The translations under genes and the position numbers were made by a program. From Bifidobacterium breve (GTDB taxonomy: Bacteria; Actinomycetota; Actinomycetes; Nanopelagicales; Nanopelagicaceae): DNA of 64,000 nucleotides. The stretch is from assembly GCA_945860275.1 (NCBI GenBank), contig CAMAPN010000001.1:1-64000 (forward strand). The letters run 5' to 3'. The notes below the pieces were generated by a model that made no database searches, was not told the origin of the DNA, and saw only the letters and a list, made by a program, of their open reading frames with translations. Positions 26,881 to 34,977 of this stretch are shown here, one piece after another (position 1 is the stretch's first letter; each line of letters begins with the position of its first letter).

Positions 26881-26910
26881 TCTACTGTTCTCTACTGTTC
26901 TCTACTGCTT
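26881..26910. repeat. 10-bp tandem repeat in qcrC-qcrA spacer
   Basis: TCTACTGTTC, TCTACTGTTC and TCTACTGCTT follow one another; on the coding (minus) strand this is GAACAGTAGA repeated just upstream of the qcrA ribosome site. The spacing equals one DNA turn. Its role is unknown. Confidence 0.85.
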
Positions 26911-26941
26911 GATAAAACTTCTTCTCTGCTCAACATCTGCT

Positions 26942-27739
26942 TTAGCGCGCTTTCGTGGCTAGCCAGACTGCGATTGCAATTAACGCACCAATGCCTACCA
27001 CCCATGCCACTAAACCTTCTGTCACCGGGCCCACTTTGCCCAGTGATGCTCCAGCAAAATTTCCTTCGCTCTCAACAGATTTGACCCACTTGATTATGGA
27101 GAGTTTCTCTTCAGGGGTGATGGCGCGATCGCCGAAGACTGGCATCGCCTGCGGTCCAGTAATCATTGCTTCGTAAATGTGCACCGGTTCAACTCCCATA
27201 AGCGTTGGTGCATATTTGCCTGCAGTGAGCGCACCACCTTGCGCTGCTGCGTTATGGCACATTGCGCAGTTGGTGCGGAAAAGCTCGCCACCTTCAGCAA
27301 CATTTCCATCGCGCTCGTAATCCAATTGTTCTTCCGTAGGAATAGCAGGTCCTGGAGCCAAGCTCGCAACATATGCAGCAAGAGCAGCTATCTCTTGCGC
27401 GTTGTACACCGGCTTCTTTCGCATCGCCTGGACACTCATATCACCCATGGGCATTCGACCGGTGGCTACTTGGAAATCTACCGATGCTGCACCAACGCCA
27501 ATCAGCGAAGGCGCAATGCTTCCACCTTCTGCGTTTAAGCCGTGGCATGAGGAACATCCTCGGAGGAAGATGTTCTTTCCCTCTTCAATCAACGCCGAAC
27601 GTGCATTGCTTGCCGTTGCATTATTTGGGGGTGCTGCAATGGAGTAAATGCCGCCGATAAGAAAGAGGCCAACAACTAAGAGAGCAGGAGCCATGGCGCG
27701 ATGACGTCTCTTGCCAGTGAGCCATCTAAAGAGTGACAT
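26942..27739 (-). CDS. qcrC: Dihaem cytochrome c subunit of bc1 complex
   Basis: The 265-residue protein has an N-terminal membrane anchor (about 15-36), two cytochrome c domains with CSSCHGLNAEGG and CAMCHNAAAQGG, methionine ligands in likely segments such as GRMPMGDMS and QAMPVFGD, and a C-terminal helix. Such dihaem QcrC proteins pass electrons directly to the CuA site of CtaC inside the actinobacterial bc1-aa3 supercomplex, so no soluble cytochrome c is needed. It lies between ctaE and qcrA on the same strand. Confidence 0.96.
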   Translation of the reverse strand: MSLFRWLTGKRRHRAMAPALLVVGLFLIGGIYSIAAPPNNATASNARSALIEEGKNIFLRGCSSCHGLNAEGGSIAPSLIGVGAASVDFQVATGRMPMGDMSVQAMRKKPVYNAQEIAALAAYVASLAPGPAIPTEEQLDYERDGNVAEGGELFRTNCAMCHNAAAQGGALTAGKYAPTLMGVEPVHIYEAMITGPQAMPVFGDRAITPEEKLSIIKWVKSVESEGNFAGASLGKVGPVTEGLVAWVVGIGALIAIAVWLATKAR

Positions 27740-27775
27740 GAAGTCAACGCTGCCTTTCCTGTTATATCTCGTGAA

Positions 27776-28414
27776 CTATTTGACCAAGTAAATCGATGCG
27801 AACAGGGCAATCCATACAACGTCAACGAAGTGCCAGTAGTACGAGACCACGATTGCCGTGGTTGCTTGTTTGTGGCCGAAAGTGCGTGCATAGCTTGTCC
27901 GGATTAAAACGATGAGAAAGGCCAACAAGCCCCCAGTGACGTGCAGGCCATGGAAGCCAGTGGTGATGTAGAAGACCGAACCGTAGGCATTACTGCTTAG
28001 CGAAATACCTTCCATCACAAGATGGGCATACTCGTAAACCTGACCTGCGATAAAAAATGCTCCCATGAGAAAGGTGAGGGCAAACCATTCGCGCATGCCC
28101 CATGTTGAGATATTTCGAAGCTTGCCGGTTCGGCGCGCTTGAAAACGTTCTGCAGCAAATACTCCGAACTGACAAGTTACCGAGCTCAGGACAAGAACCG
28201 TTGTGTTCAATGAAGAGAATGGGATGGCCAGGAGATCGGTATTTGCTTTCCAAATTTCGGGGCCTTGCACCGACCTGGTCGTGAAGTACATCGCAAAGAG
28301 CGCTGCAAAGAACATCAATTCACTGGAGAGCCAGACGATGGTTCCAACAGCCACCAAGTTGGGGCGGGATGAACTAGCGTGATAGGAATCCTGGTGCTGG
28401 GCGGTAGCGGACAT
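27776..28414 (-). CDS. ctaE: Cytochrome c oxidase subunit III
   Basis: The protein has five hydrophobic helices and the subunit III landmarks [32 protein letters not shown] and [15 protein letters not shown]. The track starts at 28477, but the ATG at 28414 ([12 protein letters not shown]) gives a normal 212-residue protein; the residues before it are charged and unlike the family. Subunit III stabilises the aa3 oxidase. It heads the operon ctaE-qcrC-qcrA-qcrB, the standard actinobacterial order, while ctaC-ctaD-ctaF converge from the other side. The operon promoter should lie in 28415-28568; I see no clear boxes there. Confidence 0.94.
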   Translation of the reverse strand: MSATAQHQDSYHASSSRPNLVAVGTIVWLSSELMFFAALFAMYFTTRSVQGPEIWKANTDLLAIPFSSLNTTVLVLSSVTCQFGVFAAERFQARRTGKLRNISTWGMREWFALTFLMGAFFIAGQVYEYAHLVMEGISLSSNAYGSVFYITTGFHGLHVTGGLLAFLIVLIRTSYARTFGHKQATTAIVVSYYWHFVDVVWIALFASIYLVK

Positions 28415-28556
28415 GCCTTGATTATTCCCGATTTTCCGCGGAGATAGAGAGTTTTTGGCCGCTCGAGAGGGGGTCAAATTGGGGTGAATCTCATCACGCG
28501 AGCAGGTCGCAAGGATTGCAGGCGTGGGCTCGGGCTTTAGCGCTCACACCCTCCAT

Positions 28557-28562
28557 TAGGCT
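28557..28562 (+). promoter_or_regulatory. -10 box TAGGCT of receiver-like gene
   Basis: TAGGCT ends six bases before the ATG at 28569, consistent with leaderless transcription of this gene and perhaps trpD. Confidence 0.6.
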
Positions 28563-28568
28563 AGGGAT

Positions 28569-28991
28569 ATGGCAAACGAAATCGTTCTGGTCTATTCGGA
28601 TAATTCGCTGGTCCGCGCAGCTATTAAACGGGCGATTACCCCTTCACCAAGCCCCGAGAGCGCCCCGATCACGATTAAGGAGTTCGCCACCGCCGATGCG
28701 CTCCGAGGATATTTCGATGACAAGGGCCAGGCAGCTCTTGTGATCGTTGATGGCGAAGCCACCCCTGAAGGCGGGCTCGGCTTAGCCCGACAACTCAAGG
28801 ATGAGATTTACCAAGCGCCCCCGATCGTGGGCATTATCGCCCGAGAGGCAGATCGGTGGCTTGCCACATGGGCGCGCGTTGACGCTATCGCCTTTCATCC
28901 GATTGACCCTCGCGCCCTCGCTCGCGAAGTAGCGGTTTTACTCCCGCAAAAGACGGTCGTTTCGAGCGCGAGCTCACAGCCATCTCATTAG
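28569..28991 (+). CDS. Receiver-like (pseudo-receiver) domain protein
   Basis: The 140-residue protein looks like a single response-regulator receiver domain: IVLVYSDNSLVRAAI as the first strand and helix, ALVIVDGEATPEGGLGLARQL around the usual phospho-Asp position, PPIVGIIA as the next strand, and VDAIAFHPIDPRALAREVAVLL as the last part. The conserved Lys of the KP motif is His here and the first acidic pair is reduced to one Asp, so normal phosphorylation is doubtful. No output domain and no kinase gene are present. It ends 13 bases before trpD and is probably co-transcribed with it. Confidence 0.65.
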   Translation: MANEIVLVYSDNSLVRAAIKRAITPSPSPESAPITIKEFATADALRGYFDDKGQAALVIVDGEATPEGGLGLARQLKDEIYQAPPIVGIIAREADRWLATWARVDAIAFHPIDPRALAREVAVLLPQKTVVSSASSQPSH

Positions 28992-29004
28992 AGCTGATTT
29001 CACA

Positions 29005-30063
29005 ATGGCCAGTAATTCTCATGACAGCTGGAACCATGCGCTCGCCGAACTAGCCCTCAATCACGATCTCTTGCGCTCGGACAGTCGAGCGGTGATGGAG
29101 GAGATTCTCGGCGGTAATCGCACTCAGGAAGAGATTGCGGAATTTTTGGCGCTTCACACACGTAAGGGTGGAACCGCAGTTGAAGTATCAGGTTTTATTG
29201 AAGCGATGTACGCGCATGCGGCGCCGATTTCCATCACAGATCGAGCAGTCGACACAGTAGGAACTGGGGGCGATGGATTTCATACCATCAACATTTCTAC
29301 GACATCTGCAATTGTGGCGGCAAGCGCCGGTGCTCGCGTCGTTAAGCACGGCAACCGGGCGGCAACGTCAAAATCTGGCGCAGCTGATGTGCTTGAAGCG
29401 CTGGGAATCAGAATTGAATTAAATGGTTCGCAAGTTGCGCAGTTAGTTGAAGAGATTGGATTGGGTTTCTGTTTTGCGCCGATGTTTCATAGCGCGATGC
29501 GTCATGCAGGACCTGCCCGTAAATCTTTGGGATATCCCACCATTTTTAACATTCTAGGACCGCTTTCAAATCCTGCTCAACCAAATGCATACGCAATCGG
29601 TGTAGCAAAAGCTGAGATGTTTCCCATTGTTGCTGAGGTACTTCGATCGCGGGGAGCTGATGCATTGGTTTTTCGTGGCGATGATGGACTTGACGAGATT
29701 AGTCTTTCAGCGCCAACTCAAATATACGTGATTGGTTCGGAGAGAGTTAAGCAGGATGAAATAGATCCGCAGGAATGGGGGATAGCCCGAGCTCCCATTG
29801 AAGCGCTTCGGGGTGGTAGCGCTCAAGAGAACGCTGAACACCTGCGTGCGATTCTTAACGGACGTGCCGGGGCAATGCGAGATGTGGTGTTGCTTAACGC
29901 TGCCGCAGCGATTATCGCGTTTGAAGGCTTCACTGAGGATGTGATGGCTGAATATATTTCAGAACGATTTACCACTGCTCTTGAAAAAGCGGGAGCGGCT
30001 ATCGATTCCGGGGCCGCTAGCGCGCTGCTGGAAAGTTGGATTGAACGTTCTCATCAGGTTTAG
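29005..30063 (+). CDS. trpD: Anthranilate phosphoribosyltransferase
   Basis: TrpD joins anthranilate with phosphoribosyl pyrophosphate in tryptophan synthesis. The 352-residue protein shows DTVGTGGDGFHTINIST, VVKHGNRAATSKSGAADVLEALG (PRPP and anthranilate site) and FAPMFHSAMRHAGPARK. Length is typical. No other trp gene is in the window, as in Mycobacterium where trpD is also separate and next to ctaE and a DEDDh exonuclease. The last 47 bases overlap the 3' end of the converging nuclease gene. Confidence 0.95.
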   Translation: MASNSHDSWNHALAELALNHDLLRSDSRAVMEEILGGNRTQEEIAEFLALHTRKGGTAVEVSGFIEAMYAHAAPISITDRAVDTVGTGGDGFHTINISTTSAIVAASAGARVVKHGNRAATSKSGAADVLEALGIRIELNGSQVAQLVEEIGLGFCFAPMFHSAMRHAGPARKSLGYPTIFNILGPLSNPAQPNAYAIGVAKAEMFPIVAEVLRSRGADALVFRGDDGLDEISLSAPTQIYVIGSERVKQDEIDPQEWGIARAPIEALRGGSAQENAEHLRAILNGRAGAMRDVVLLNAAAAIIAFEGFTEDVMAEYISERFTTALEKAGAAIDSGAASALLESWIERSHQV

Positions 30064-31792
30064 CGAGGGATTCGACTTTATGTTTGTGAAAAGCGGCTCC
30101 GAAAGTTGGCAATTTCCACTCTCCTGAGATGAATAATGGTCGCGCTTGGTGGTCAGATGCCCATCGCATGAGCATCTCTACCTCTTCAGGGGTCGCACGT
30201 GGGAATAGGGCAACGCTCTCCACTGGAAGCTGTGCAGCTAGGGTGAATGAATCCACCGCCGAGGCAATCTCGCGCACAGAGCTCACCGTTAAGGAACGCT
30301 CGAGCGCACCGCGACGAATGTGCGCAATCTCAATCTCGGAATTCTGATCGGAGAACTTAGCAACAATTAAATCTTCGAGAGCAGAGAAAGATTTGAGGTG
30401 TTCGCTCCGTGAAAATCCGCGCAAGTATGCCGTGAGTTGGTTTCGCACCTCGGCTGCTTCTTCAAAACGTTCTTCGCGCGAGAGTTGTGAAATTCTCTCA
30501 AAATGGTGCGTAACAACTTCGCCAGCTTGACTCGTGAGATGTCGGGATACCTGCAACGTTACTTCGTTGTAATTTTCTTCATTGGTTGCACCAATGCAGG
30601 GCGCCGAACATTTCTTAAGATCATAGAGAAGGCAGGCGCTGGCTTTTTTGATAGAGGCGGAGGTGATTCGAGGTGTGCATTGCCTAATAGTTGTGGCGCT
30701 ATGTAGCGCTTGACGAGCAAGGTCAGCATCGAAACGTCCACCAAAGGGGCCAATTACTTGGCTATCCAGGGAAATCTTCTCGTGTCCTTTTGAGACTGCC
30801 AGTCGGGGGAATTTCTCTTCAGTTAGCGAGAGCCAAAGAGTGCGCTCTTGAAATCGCGACCGACGGTTGTAGCGAGGGGAATGTACGCGAATTAGCCGCA
30901 GCTCACGCACCTGGGCATCAATCAACGTCGGTGTTGGTAAGGCCTCTATCCGTGCTGTTAAGGAAATCATTTCGCGCATGCGTGATCGCGTTTCGGAGGC
31001 AGAGAAGTAAGTAAGTACCCGTTTTCGAATGTTCTTTGAGATGCCTATGTACAACGGTTTATCGTCGCTATCGCGAAAAATGTAGAGCCCTATCGAGTTG
31101 GGAAGGTTATCAGCGAGTTTTCGCTTGCCTCGTTCGCTCTCGCTCAGTGGATGAGAAAAATTCTGCAACTCTTGAAGGGTTTCTACGCCAACATTGCCAA
31201 GCCGCTCCAGTAGGTGATGGAAGATGTGCACGGTTGCTCGGGCATCATCAAGAGCACGGTGGGTGGGTGGTTCTTCGAGACCAAAATATTGTGCAAGCGT
31301 TCCCAACTTCACATTTGGTGTTTCATCTTTAGCGAGTGTTTTTCGAGCAATCTTTACTGTATCGAGGACGCGAAAACTGGGCCACGAATAGGAGTAGCTT
31401 TCTGCGGCAGCTTTGAGGAATCCGATATCAAAAGGCGCGTTGTGTGCGATGAGAATTGTTTCATCCGAAGAACCGCAAAATTCCAAAAACCCTGGTAGCA
31501 CTTCGCTAAAGAGTGGGGCAGGTGCCACCATCGCATCAGTAATTCCGGTGAGCACCGTGATGAAGGGTGGAATGGGCGAACCAGGATTGACGAGCGTATG
31601 AAATTCACCGAGTACTTCACCACCTCGAATTTTCACCGCGCCAATCTCGGTGATCATGGCGCCTGCGTTAGGAGAGGTGCCGGTAGTTTCAAGATCTACT
31701 ACTACGAATGTGCCCAAGCGCAGCGGAAGGGGAATGTCATCGAGGGTAGGCGCAAGCGCGGAGGCGGGTACTGGCTTAGCGCTTGCTCTCAT
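30017..31792 (-). CDS. DEDDh exonuclease fused to GIY-YIG (UvrC/Cho-like) nuclease
   Basis: The 591-residue protein joins two nuclease modules. Residues about 28-190 form a DnaQ-like 3'-5' exonuclease with VVVDLETTGTSP, HNAPFDIGFL and HRALDDARAT (DEDDh residues). Residues about 230-310 form a GIY-YIG endonuclease domain like UvrC, NSIGLYIFRD followed by PLYIGISKNIRKRV. Further on, KKCSAPCIG and a UVR-like helix pair (REERFEEAAEVRNQL) are UvrC-like, but the RNase H-like and HhH parts of UvrC are missing. Mycobacterium Rv2191, also next to trpD, is of this kind. A role in excision repair is likely. The ATG lies nine bases after TAGGCT. Confidence 0.88.
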   Translation of the reverse strand: MRASAKPVPASALAPTLDDIPLPLRLGTFVVVDLETTGTSPNAGAMITEIGAVKIRGGEVLGEFHTLVNPGSPIPPFITVLTGITDAMVAPAPLFSEVLPGFLEFCGSSDETILIAHNAPFDIGFLKAAAESYSYSWPSFRVLDTVKIARKTLAKDETPNVKLGTLAQYFGLEEPPTHRALDDARATVHIFHHLLERLGNVGVETLQELQNFSHPLSESERGKRKLADNLPNSIGLYIFRDSDDKPLYIGISKNIRKRVLTYFSASETRSRMREMISLTARIEALPTPTLIDAQVRELRLIRVHSPRYNRRSRFQERTLWLSLTEEKFPRLAVSKGHEKISLDSQVIGPFGGRFDADLARQALHSATTIRQCTPRITSASIKKASACLLYDLKKCSAPCIGATNEENYNEVTLQVSRHLTSQAGEVVTHHFERISQLSREERFEEAAEVRNQLTAYLRGFSRSEHLKSFSALEDLIVAKFSDQNSEIEIAHIRRGALERSLTVSSVREIASAVDSFTLAAQLPVESVALFPRATPEEVEMLMRWASDHQARPLFISGEWKLPTFGAAFHKHKVESLAKPDENVQSNFPAAR

Positions 31793-31801
31793 GATGGGCT
31801 A

Positions 31802-31807
31802 AGCCTA
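31802..31807 (-). promoter_or_regulatory. -10 box TAGGCT of DEDDh/GIY-YIG gene
   Basis: TAGGCT on the minus strand ends nine bases before the ATG at 31792, with no ribosome site between. Confidence 0.5.
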
Positions 31808-31851
31808 TGTTCTCACTCTGACATTTGGGCTGAAGCGAAAGGGGGAAGTAG

Positions 31852-32838
31852 ATGAACCAGGCGAGCGCTCCTGTTCGGTGGGGCTTCATAGGGGCAGGAA
31901 TGATTGCGAAGAAGGCGCTTTATCCGGCTATCAAAAATTCATCGTGGGGTGAAATCTATGCCGTCGCGGGTAAAGACGCTGAACGTGCAAAGGCGCTTTC
32001 ACCGAGCGGGCGGTTTTACACCGACTATCAGGAGTTAATTGACGATCCTAACGTTGAAGCAATCTACATTTCACTTCCCAATTCGCTCCATATTCCCTGG
32101 TCGATTAAAGCGATGCGTGCAGGCAAAGATGTGCTCTGCGAAAAACCACTGGCTATGAATGCAAGTGAAGTTCGCGAAGCCACTGCGGTCGCTAAGGAAA
32201 CGGGACGTTTATTTATGGAAGCTTCGTGGAATAGGTGGCATCCGCGAACAAAGAGATTGGCAGAGATAGTTCGCTCTGGAGAGATTGGAACAGTTGAACG
32301 TATCAAGACATGTTTTACCTACGATGGTTTGCCGGATGAGAACATCCGAGCTCTTCCAGAGTTAGGGGGAGGAGGTCTTTATGACCTCGGACCTTATTCA
32401 GTAGCAGCACCAATCTGGTTGATGAATTTTGCACCCACTGAAATCACGAAAGCTGAGGTCGCTTGGCATCACATGGGTAGCGATGAAACGGTCCGAGTGG
32501 AATTCACAATTGGTGGCGCGAAAGCTGAATCAATTACGTCGATGAACGTCCCTTCGACTCTCTATTTCGAAGTGTTTGGTAGCGATGGTGCAGTGGTGAT
32601 GGGAGGAAATGACGCTTTCAATTCTCATAATTCTCCGAGCACACTCGAGATTTACGGAAAAACTGGTAAGCGCGTGGAGAAATTCGACGCTTGTGATCCA
32701 TACCAATTAATGGCAGATGATTTCGCGAAGAAGGTACGTGGTCGAAGTGATTGCTGGATTATGTCTCTTGATGAATCTCTGGTGTTCGCCGAGTTTTTTG
32801 ATTCAGTTTTTTCACAATTAGCAAAGCCAAATAGATGA
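31852..32838 (+). CDS. Gfo/Idh/MocA family oxidoreductase
   Basis: The 328-residue protein has the NAD(P) site GFIGAGMIAKKALYPAI and CEKPLAMNASEVREA near residue 100, whose Lys is catalytic in the family. GGGGLYDLGPYSVAAPIWL is in the substrate domain. It resembles the trans-1,2-dihydrobenzene-1,2-diol/glucose-fructose oxidoreductase group, with substrate unknown. It is distinct from the other Gfo/Idh protein at 2.5 kb. A GGGGGA ribosome site precedes the ATG, and its stop overlaps the hydrolase start (ATGA), so the two are probably co-translated. Confidence 0.85.
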   Translation: MNQASAPVRWGFIGAGMIAKKALYPAIKNSSWGEIYAVAGKDAERAKALSPSGRFYTDYQELIDDPNVEAIYISLPNSLHIPWSIKAMRAGKDVLCEKPLAMNASEVREATAVAKETGRLFMEASWNRWHPRTKRLAEIVRSGEIGTVERIKTCFTYDGLPDENIRALPELGGGGLYDLGPYSVAAPIWLMNFAPTEITKAEVAWHHMGSDETVRVEFTIGGAKAESITSMNVPSTLYFEVFGSDGAVVMGGNDAFNSHNSPSTLEIYGKTGKRVEKFDACDPYQLMADDFAKKVRGRSDCWIMSLDESLVFAEFFDSVFSQLAKPNR

Positions 32839-33695
32839 TTCATACCTTGCGTGATGGGCGAGCGCTCGACTACATCACCAATGAAGTAACGAGCGAAACT
32901 GCGATTCTCTTTCATCACGGCACGCCCGGAGAGTGCACCCTTTGGTCGAATTGGTTGGCAGAGATTTCTGATGTACAGGCAATAGCTGCGAGCAGACCTG
33001 GCTACGGCTTAAGTGATCGACGAAGAGCTCGCACGGTGGCCTTAGATCTGGAGGATCAAACGGAACTTATCGAGCATTTGGGGGTACGTAAGTTCATTTC
33101 CATCGGATGGTCAGGCGGTGGACCACATGCAATCAATATGACTCGACATCTAGCATGTGCAGGTGCAATCACTCTGGCTGGCGTGGGTGAATGGGGCCAT
33201 GACGATCTTGATTTCTTAGCGGGAATGGGGCCAGAGAATCACGAAGAGTTTGGCGCTGCATTAGCTGGAGAGAGCGCTATCGAAAGTTGGATGGCGATAA
33301 ATGCTCCTGGTTTTGCCGCTGTTACCGGCGCTGAATTGATTGCCGCTTTTGGCGGTCTCATCGGGGAAGCAGATAAAAGAGCCCTCACGCCCGAGGTAGC
33401 TGAGCATGATGCGGCCTCTTATCGACGCGCGTTACAAGAAGGTTTTTATGGTTGGCTCGATGATGATTTAGCGTTCGTGCAGAAATTTGGATTCTCGTTA
33501 AGCCAGATATCTAAGCCGGTTTTAGTCTGGCAGGGTGATGATGATTTCATGGTTCCACGGGCGCACAGTGAGTGGTTGGCTAGAAATATTCCCACCGCAC
33601 AACTTAACTTCGTGCCTGGTCACGGACATATCTCTCTTGTCGAACAATATAGAGGAGAGATTCTCAACCAAGCCCGCAAACTTCTTGAGAATTAA
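32835..33695 (+). CDS. Alpha/beta hydrolase
   Basis: The 286-residue protein has an oxyanion-hole segment FHHGTPGE, the nucleophile elbow GWSGGGPHAI (Ser), WQGDDDFMVP with the acid, and PGHGHISLVE with the catalytic His. This is a complete catalytic triad of the alpha/beta hydrolase fold. It may be an esterase, lipase or peptidase; the sequence does not say which. It is coupled to the upstream oxidoreductase. The stop overlaps the converging nitroreductase stop by four bases. Confidence 0.88.
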   Translation: MIHTLRDGRALDYITNEVTSETAILFHHGTPGECTLWSNWLAEISDVQAIAASRPGYGLSDRRRARTVALDLEDQTELIEHLGVRKFISIGWSGGGPHAINMTRHLACAGAITLAGVGEWGHDDLDFLAGMGPENHEEFGAALAGESAIESWMAINAPGFAAVTGAELIAAFGGLIGEADKRALTPEVAEHDAASYRRALQEGFYGWLDDDLAFVQKFGFSLSQISKPVLVWQGDDDFMVPRAHSEWLARNIPTAQLNFVPGHGHISLVEQYRGEILNQARKLLEN

Positions 33696-34465
33696 CTCTC
33701 AGATCGAGGTTTGATGATGATTTCCTCTGGAGCAAGGCGATGGGCGCCAAACTTATTAACGTGTGAATCTTTTGGGTAGCCAATCGCGAGCCCGGTGAGA
33801 ATCCGATAATCCTTCGGGACATCAAACTCACCTCGAATGACATCATCCCAAATCACAACAGCGCCTTGAAGGCATGTGCCTAGTCCGCGAGCGTGCGCTG
33901 AAAGGATCAAATTCTGCAACATAAGTCCGGCATCATTAGCCGCAAAAATATGAAGGCTTTTATGAATGTAAATGATTAGTTCTGCGGGAGCATTGAAGAA
34001 CTCGTAGTTCTTTGCCCATTGCGCATCGCGGGCTTTTCGGTCGCCGCGCTGCACGCCAATCCATTCGTACAACTCTCTACCTACTCGTTCCGCACGAGGC
34101 TTTAACTCAGGGACGTACGCTCTAGCCAAAAGGCGATTGCTTGTAGGTAGTCCTGCACCCTTGAGAAGCTTTTTCACTTTAATAAACAAGTTGCCATTTC
34201 TGAAGGTGGAAAGTTTCGACCATCGAGCGAGAAATTCACTACTGATTCGCTCTTTTACATCACCAGTGGCGATGCAGATCTTAAAGGGCCTGGTATTTGA
34301 CCAGCTTGGCGCAGTCAGTGCATCTGCAATCAAACTTTCAATCAATTCATGAGGTATCGGAGTCGGAGCGAAATCTCGAGTGCTTCTGCGCGTTGCCAGG
34401 AATTCAGAGAAATCGCCAGCTATCGTTTCGGCGCGATCATGCTTCTGCCATTTACTTGCGGACAT
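33692..34465 (-). CDS. Nitroreductase family flavoprotein
   Basis: The protein has FLATRRSTRDFAPTPIPHELI followed by TAPSWSNTRPFKI, the FMN-binding start of nitroreductases, and a C-terminal LTGLAIGYPKD that contacts FMN. It would reduce nitro compounds or quinones with NAD(P)H; the physiological substrate is unknown. The track starts at 34531, but the ATG at 34465 (MSASKWQKHD) is preceded by CGGGAATTG and gives 257 residues with a normal N-terminus. It is transcribed towards the hydrolase gene and lies downstream of the tRNA cluster. Confidence 0.88.
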   Translation of the reverse strand: MSASKWQKHDRAETIAGDFSEFLATRRSTRDFAPTPIPHELIESLIADALTAPSWSNTRPFKICIATGDVKERISSEFLARWSKLSTFRNGNLFIKVKKLLKGAGLPTSNRLLARAYVPELKPRAERVGRELYEWIGVQRGDRKARDAQWAKNYEFFNAPAELIIYIHKSLHIFAANDAGLMLQNLILSAHARGLGTCLQGAVVIWDDVIRGEFDVPKDYRILTGLAIGYPKDSHVNKFGAHRLAPEEIIIKPRSES

Positions 34466-34564
34466 ATTCAATTCCCGTCGACATTTTACGTAGAGTAAAA
34501 ACCTTTTGGTTAGACCACGCCATATGTTCAAGGCTCGTAGTGATCGTAATCATGCTAAGAGGTT

Positions 34565-34595
34565 ACTTCATGAATGGTAGAAAGATTCATGAAGT
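34565..34595 (-). terminator. Perfect 11-bp hairpin after tRNA-Val
   Basis: ACTTCATGAAT and ATTCATGAAGT form a perfect 11-bp inverted repeat with a nine-base loop, ten bases beyond the 3' end of tRNA-Val. It probably ends or processes the tRNA transcript, although no T run follows. Confidence 0.5.
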
Positions 34596-34605
34596 CGTGA
34601 TGTTC

Positions 34606-34680
34606 TGGTGGACGATACTGGGATCGAACCAGTGACCCCTTCCATGTCAAGGAAGTGCGCTACCGCTGCGCCAATCGTCC
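34606..34680 (-). tRNA. tRNA-Val (GAC)
   Basis: The minus strand gives a 75-base cloverleaf with acceptor stem GGACGAT/ATCGTCC, D-arm GCGCAGCGGTAGCGC, anticodon GAC between CTTCC and GGAAG, T-arm CTGGTTCGATCCCAG, and an encoded ACCA end. Confidence 0.96.
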
Positions 34681-34717
34681 AGGTATTCAGTTTTAAAACT
34701 ATGGTGTTCAAGCGTTG

Positions 34718-34788
34718 AGGTGGGAACGGGATTTGAACCCGTGTAGCAGGATTTGCAGTCCTGAGCCTCGCCTCTCGGCCATCCCACC
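34718..34788 (-). tRNA. tRNA-Cys (GCA)
   Basis: The minus strand gives a 71-base cloverleaf with acceptor GGTGGGA/TCCCACC, anticodon GCA in GGACTGCAAATCC, T-arm CGGGTTCAAATCCCG, and discriminator U73, the identity base of tRNA-Cys. CCA is not encoded. Confidence 0.96.
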
Positions 34789-34820
34789 AAAGGTGTCCAC
34801 CCACTGGTAAAACACACTCG

Positions 34821-34893
34821 AGCGGATGACGGGACTCGAACCCGCGACATTCACCTTGGCAAGGTGATGCGCTACCAACTGCGCTACATCCGC
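34821..34893 (-). tRNA. tRNA-Gly (GCC)
   Basis: The minus strand gives a 73-base cloverleaf with acceptor GCGGATG/CATCCGC, D-arm GCGCAGTTGGTAGCGC, anticodon GCC in CACCTTGCCAAGGTG, and T-arm CGGGTTCGAGTCCCG. CCA is not encoded. Confidence 0.96.
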
Positions 34894-34908
34894 ATTTCTG
34901 CAGGGCGA

Positions 34909-34914
34909 AATCTA
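34909..34914 (-). promoter_or_regulatory. Candidate -10 box of tRNA cluster
   Basis: TAGATT on the minus strand lies 15 bases before the 5' end of tRNA-Gly, the first tRNA transcribed, so the three tRNAs could form one transcript. No clear -35 box is seen. Confidence 0.4.
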
Positions 34915-34964
34915 CCGCAGGGGTAGGGGGTAGGGCGAACCCGTCATGAAGCAGGGGGCTGGGC

Positions 34965-34970
34965 TACGGT
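34965..34970 (+). promoter_or_regulatory. pabB: -10 box TACGGT of pabB
   Basis: TACGGT ends seven bases before the ATG at 34978. The GTG used by the ORF track (34969) lies inside this box, so the ATG is the better start. Confidence 0.5.
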
Positions 34971-34977
34971 GGGAAGC

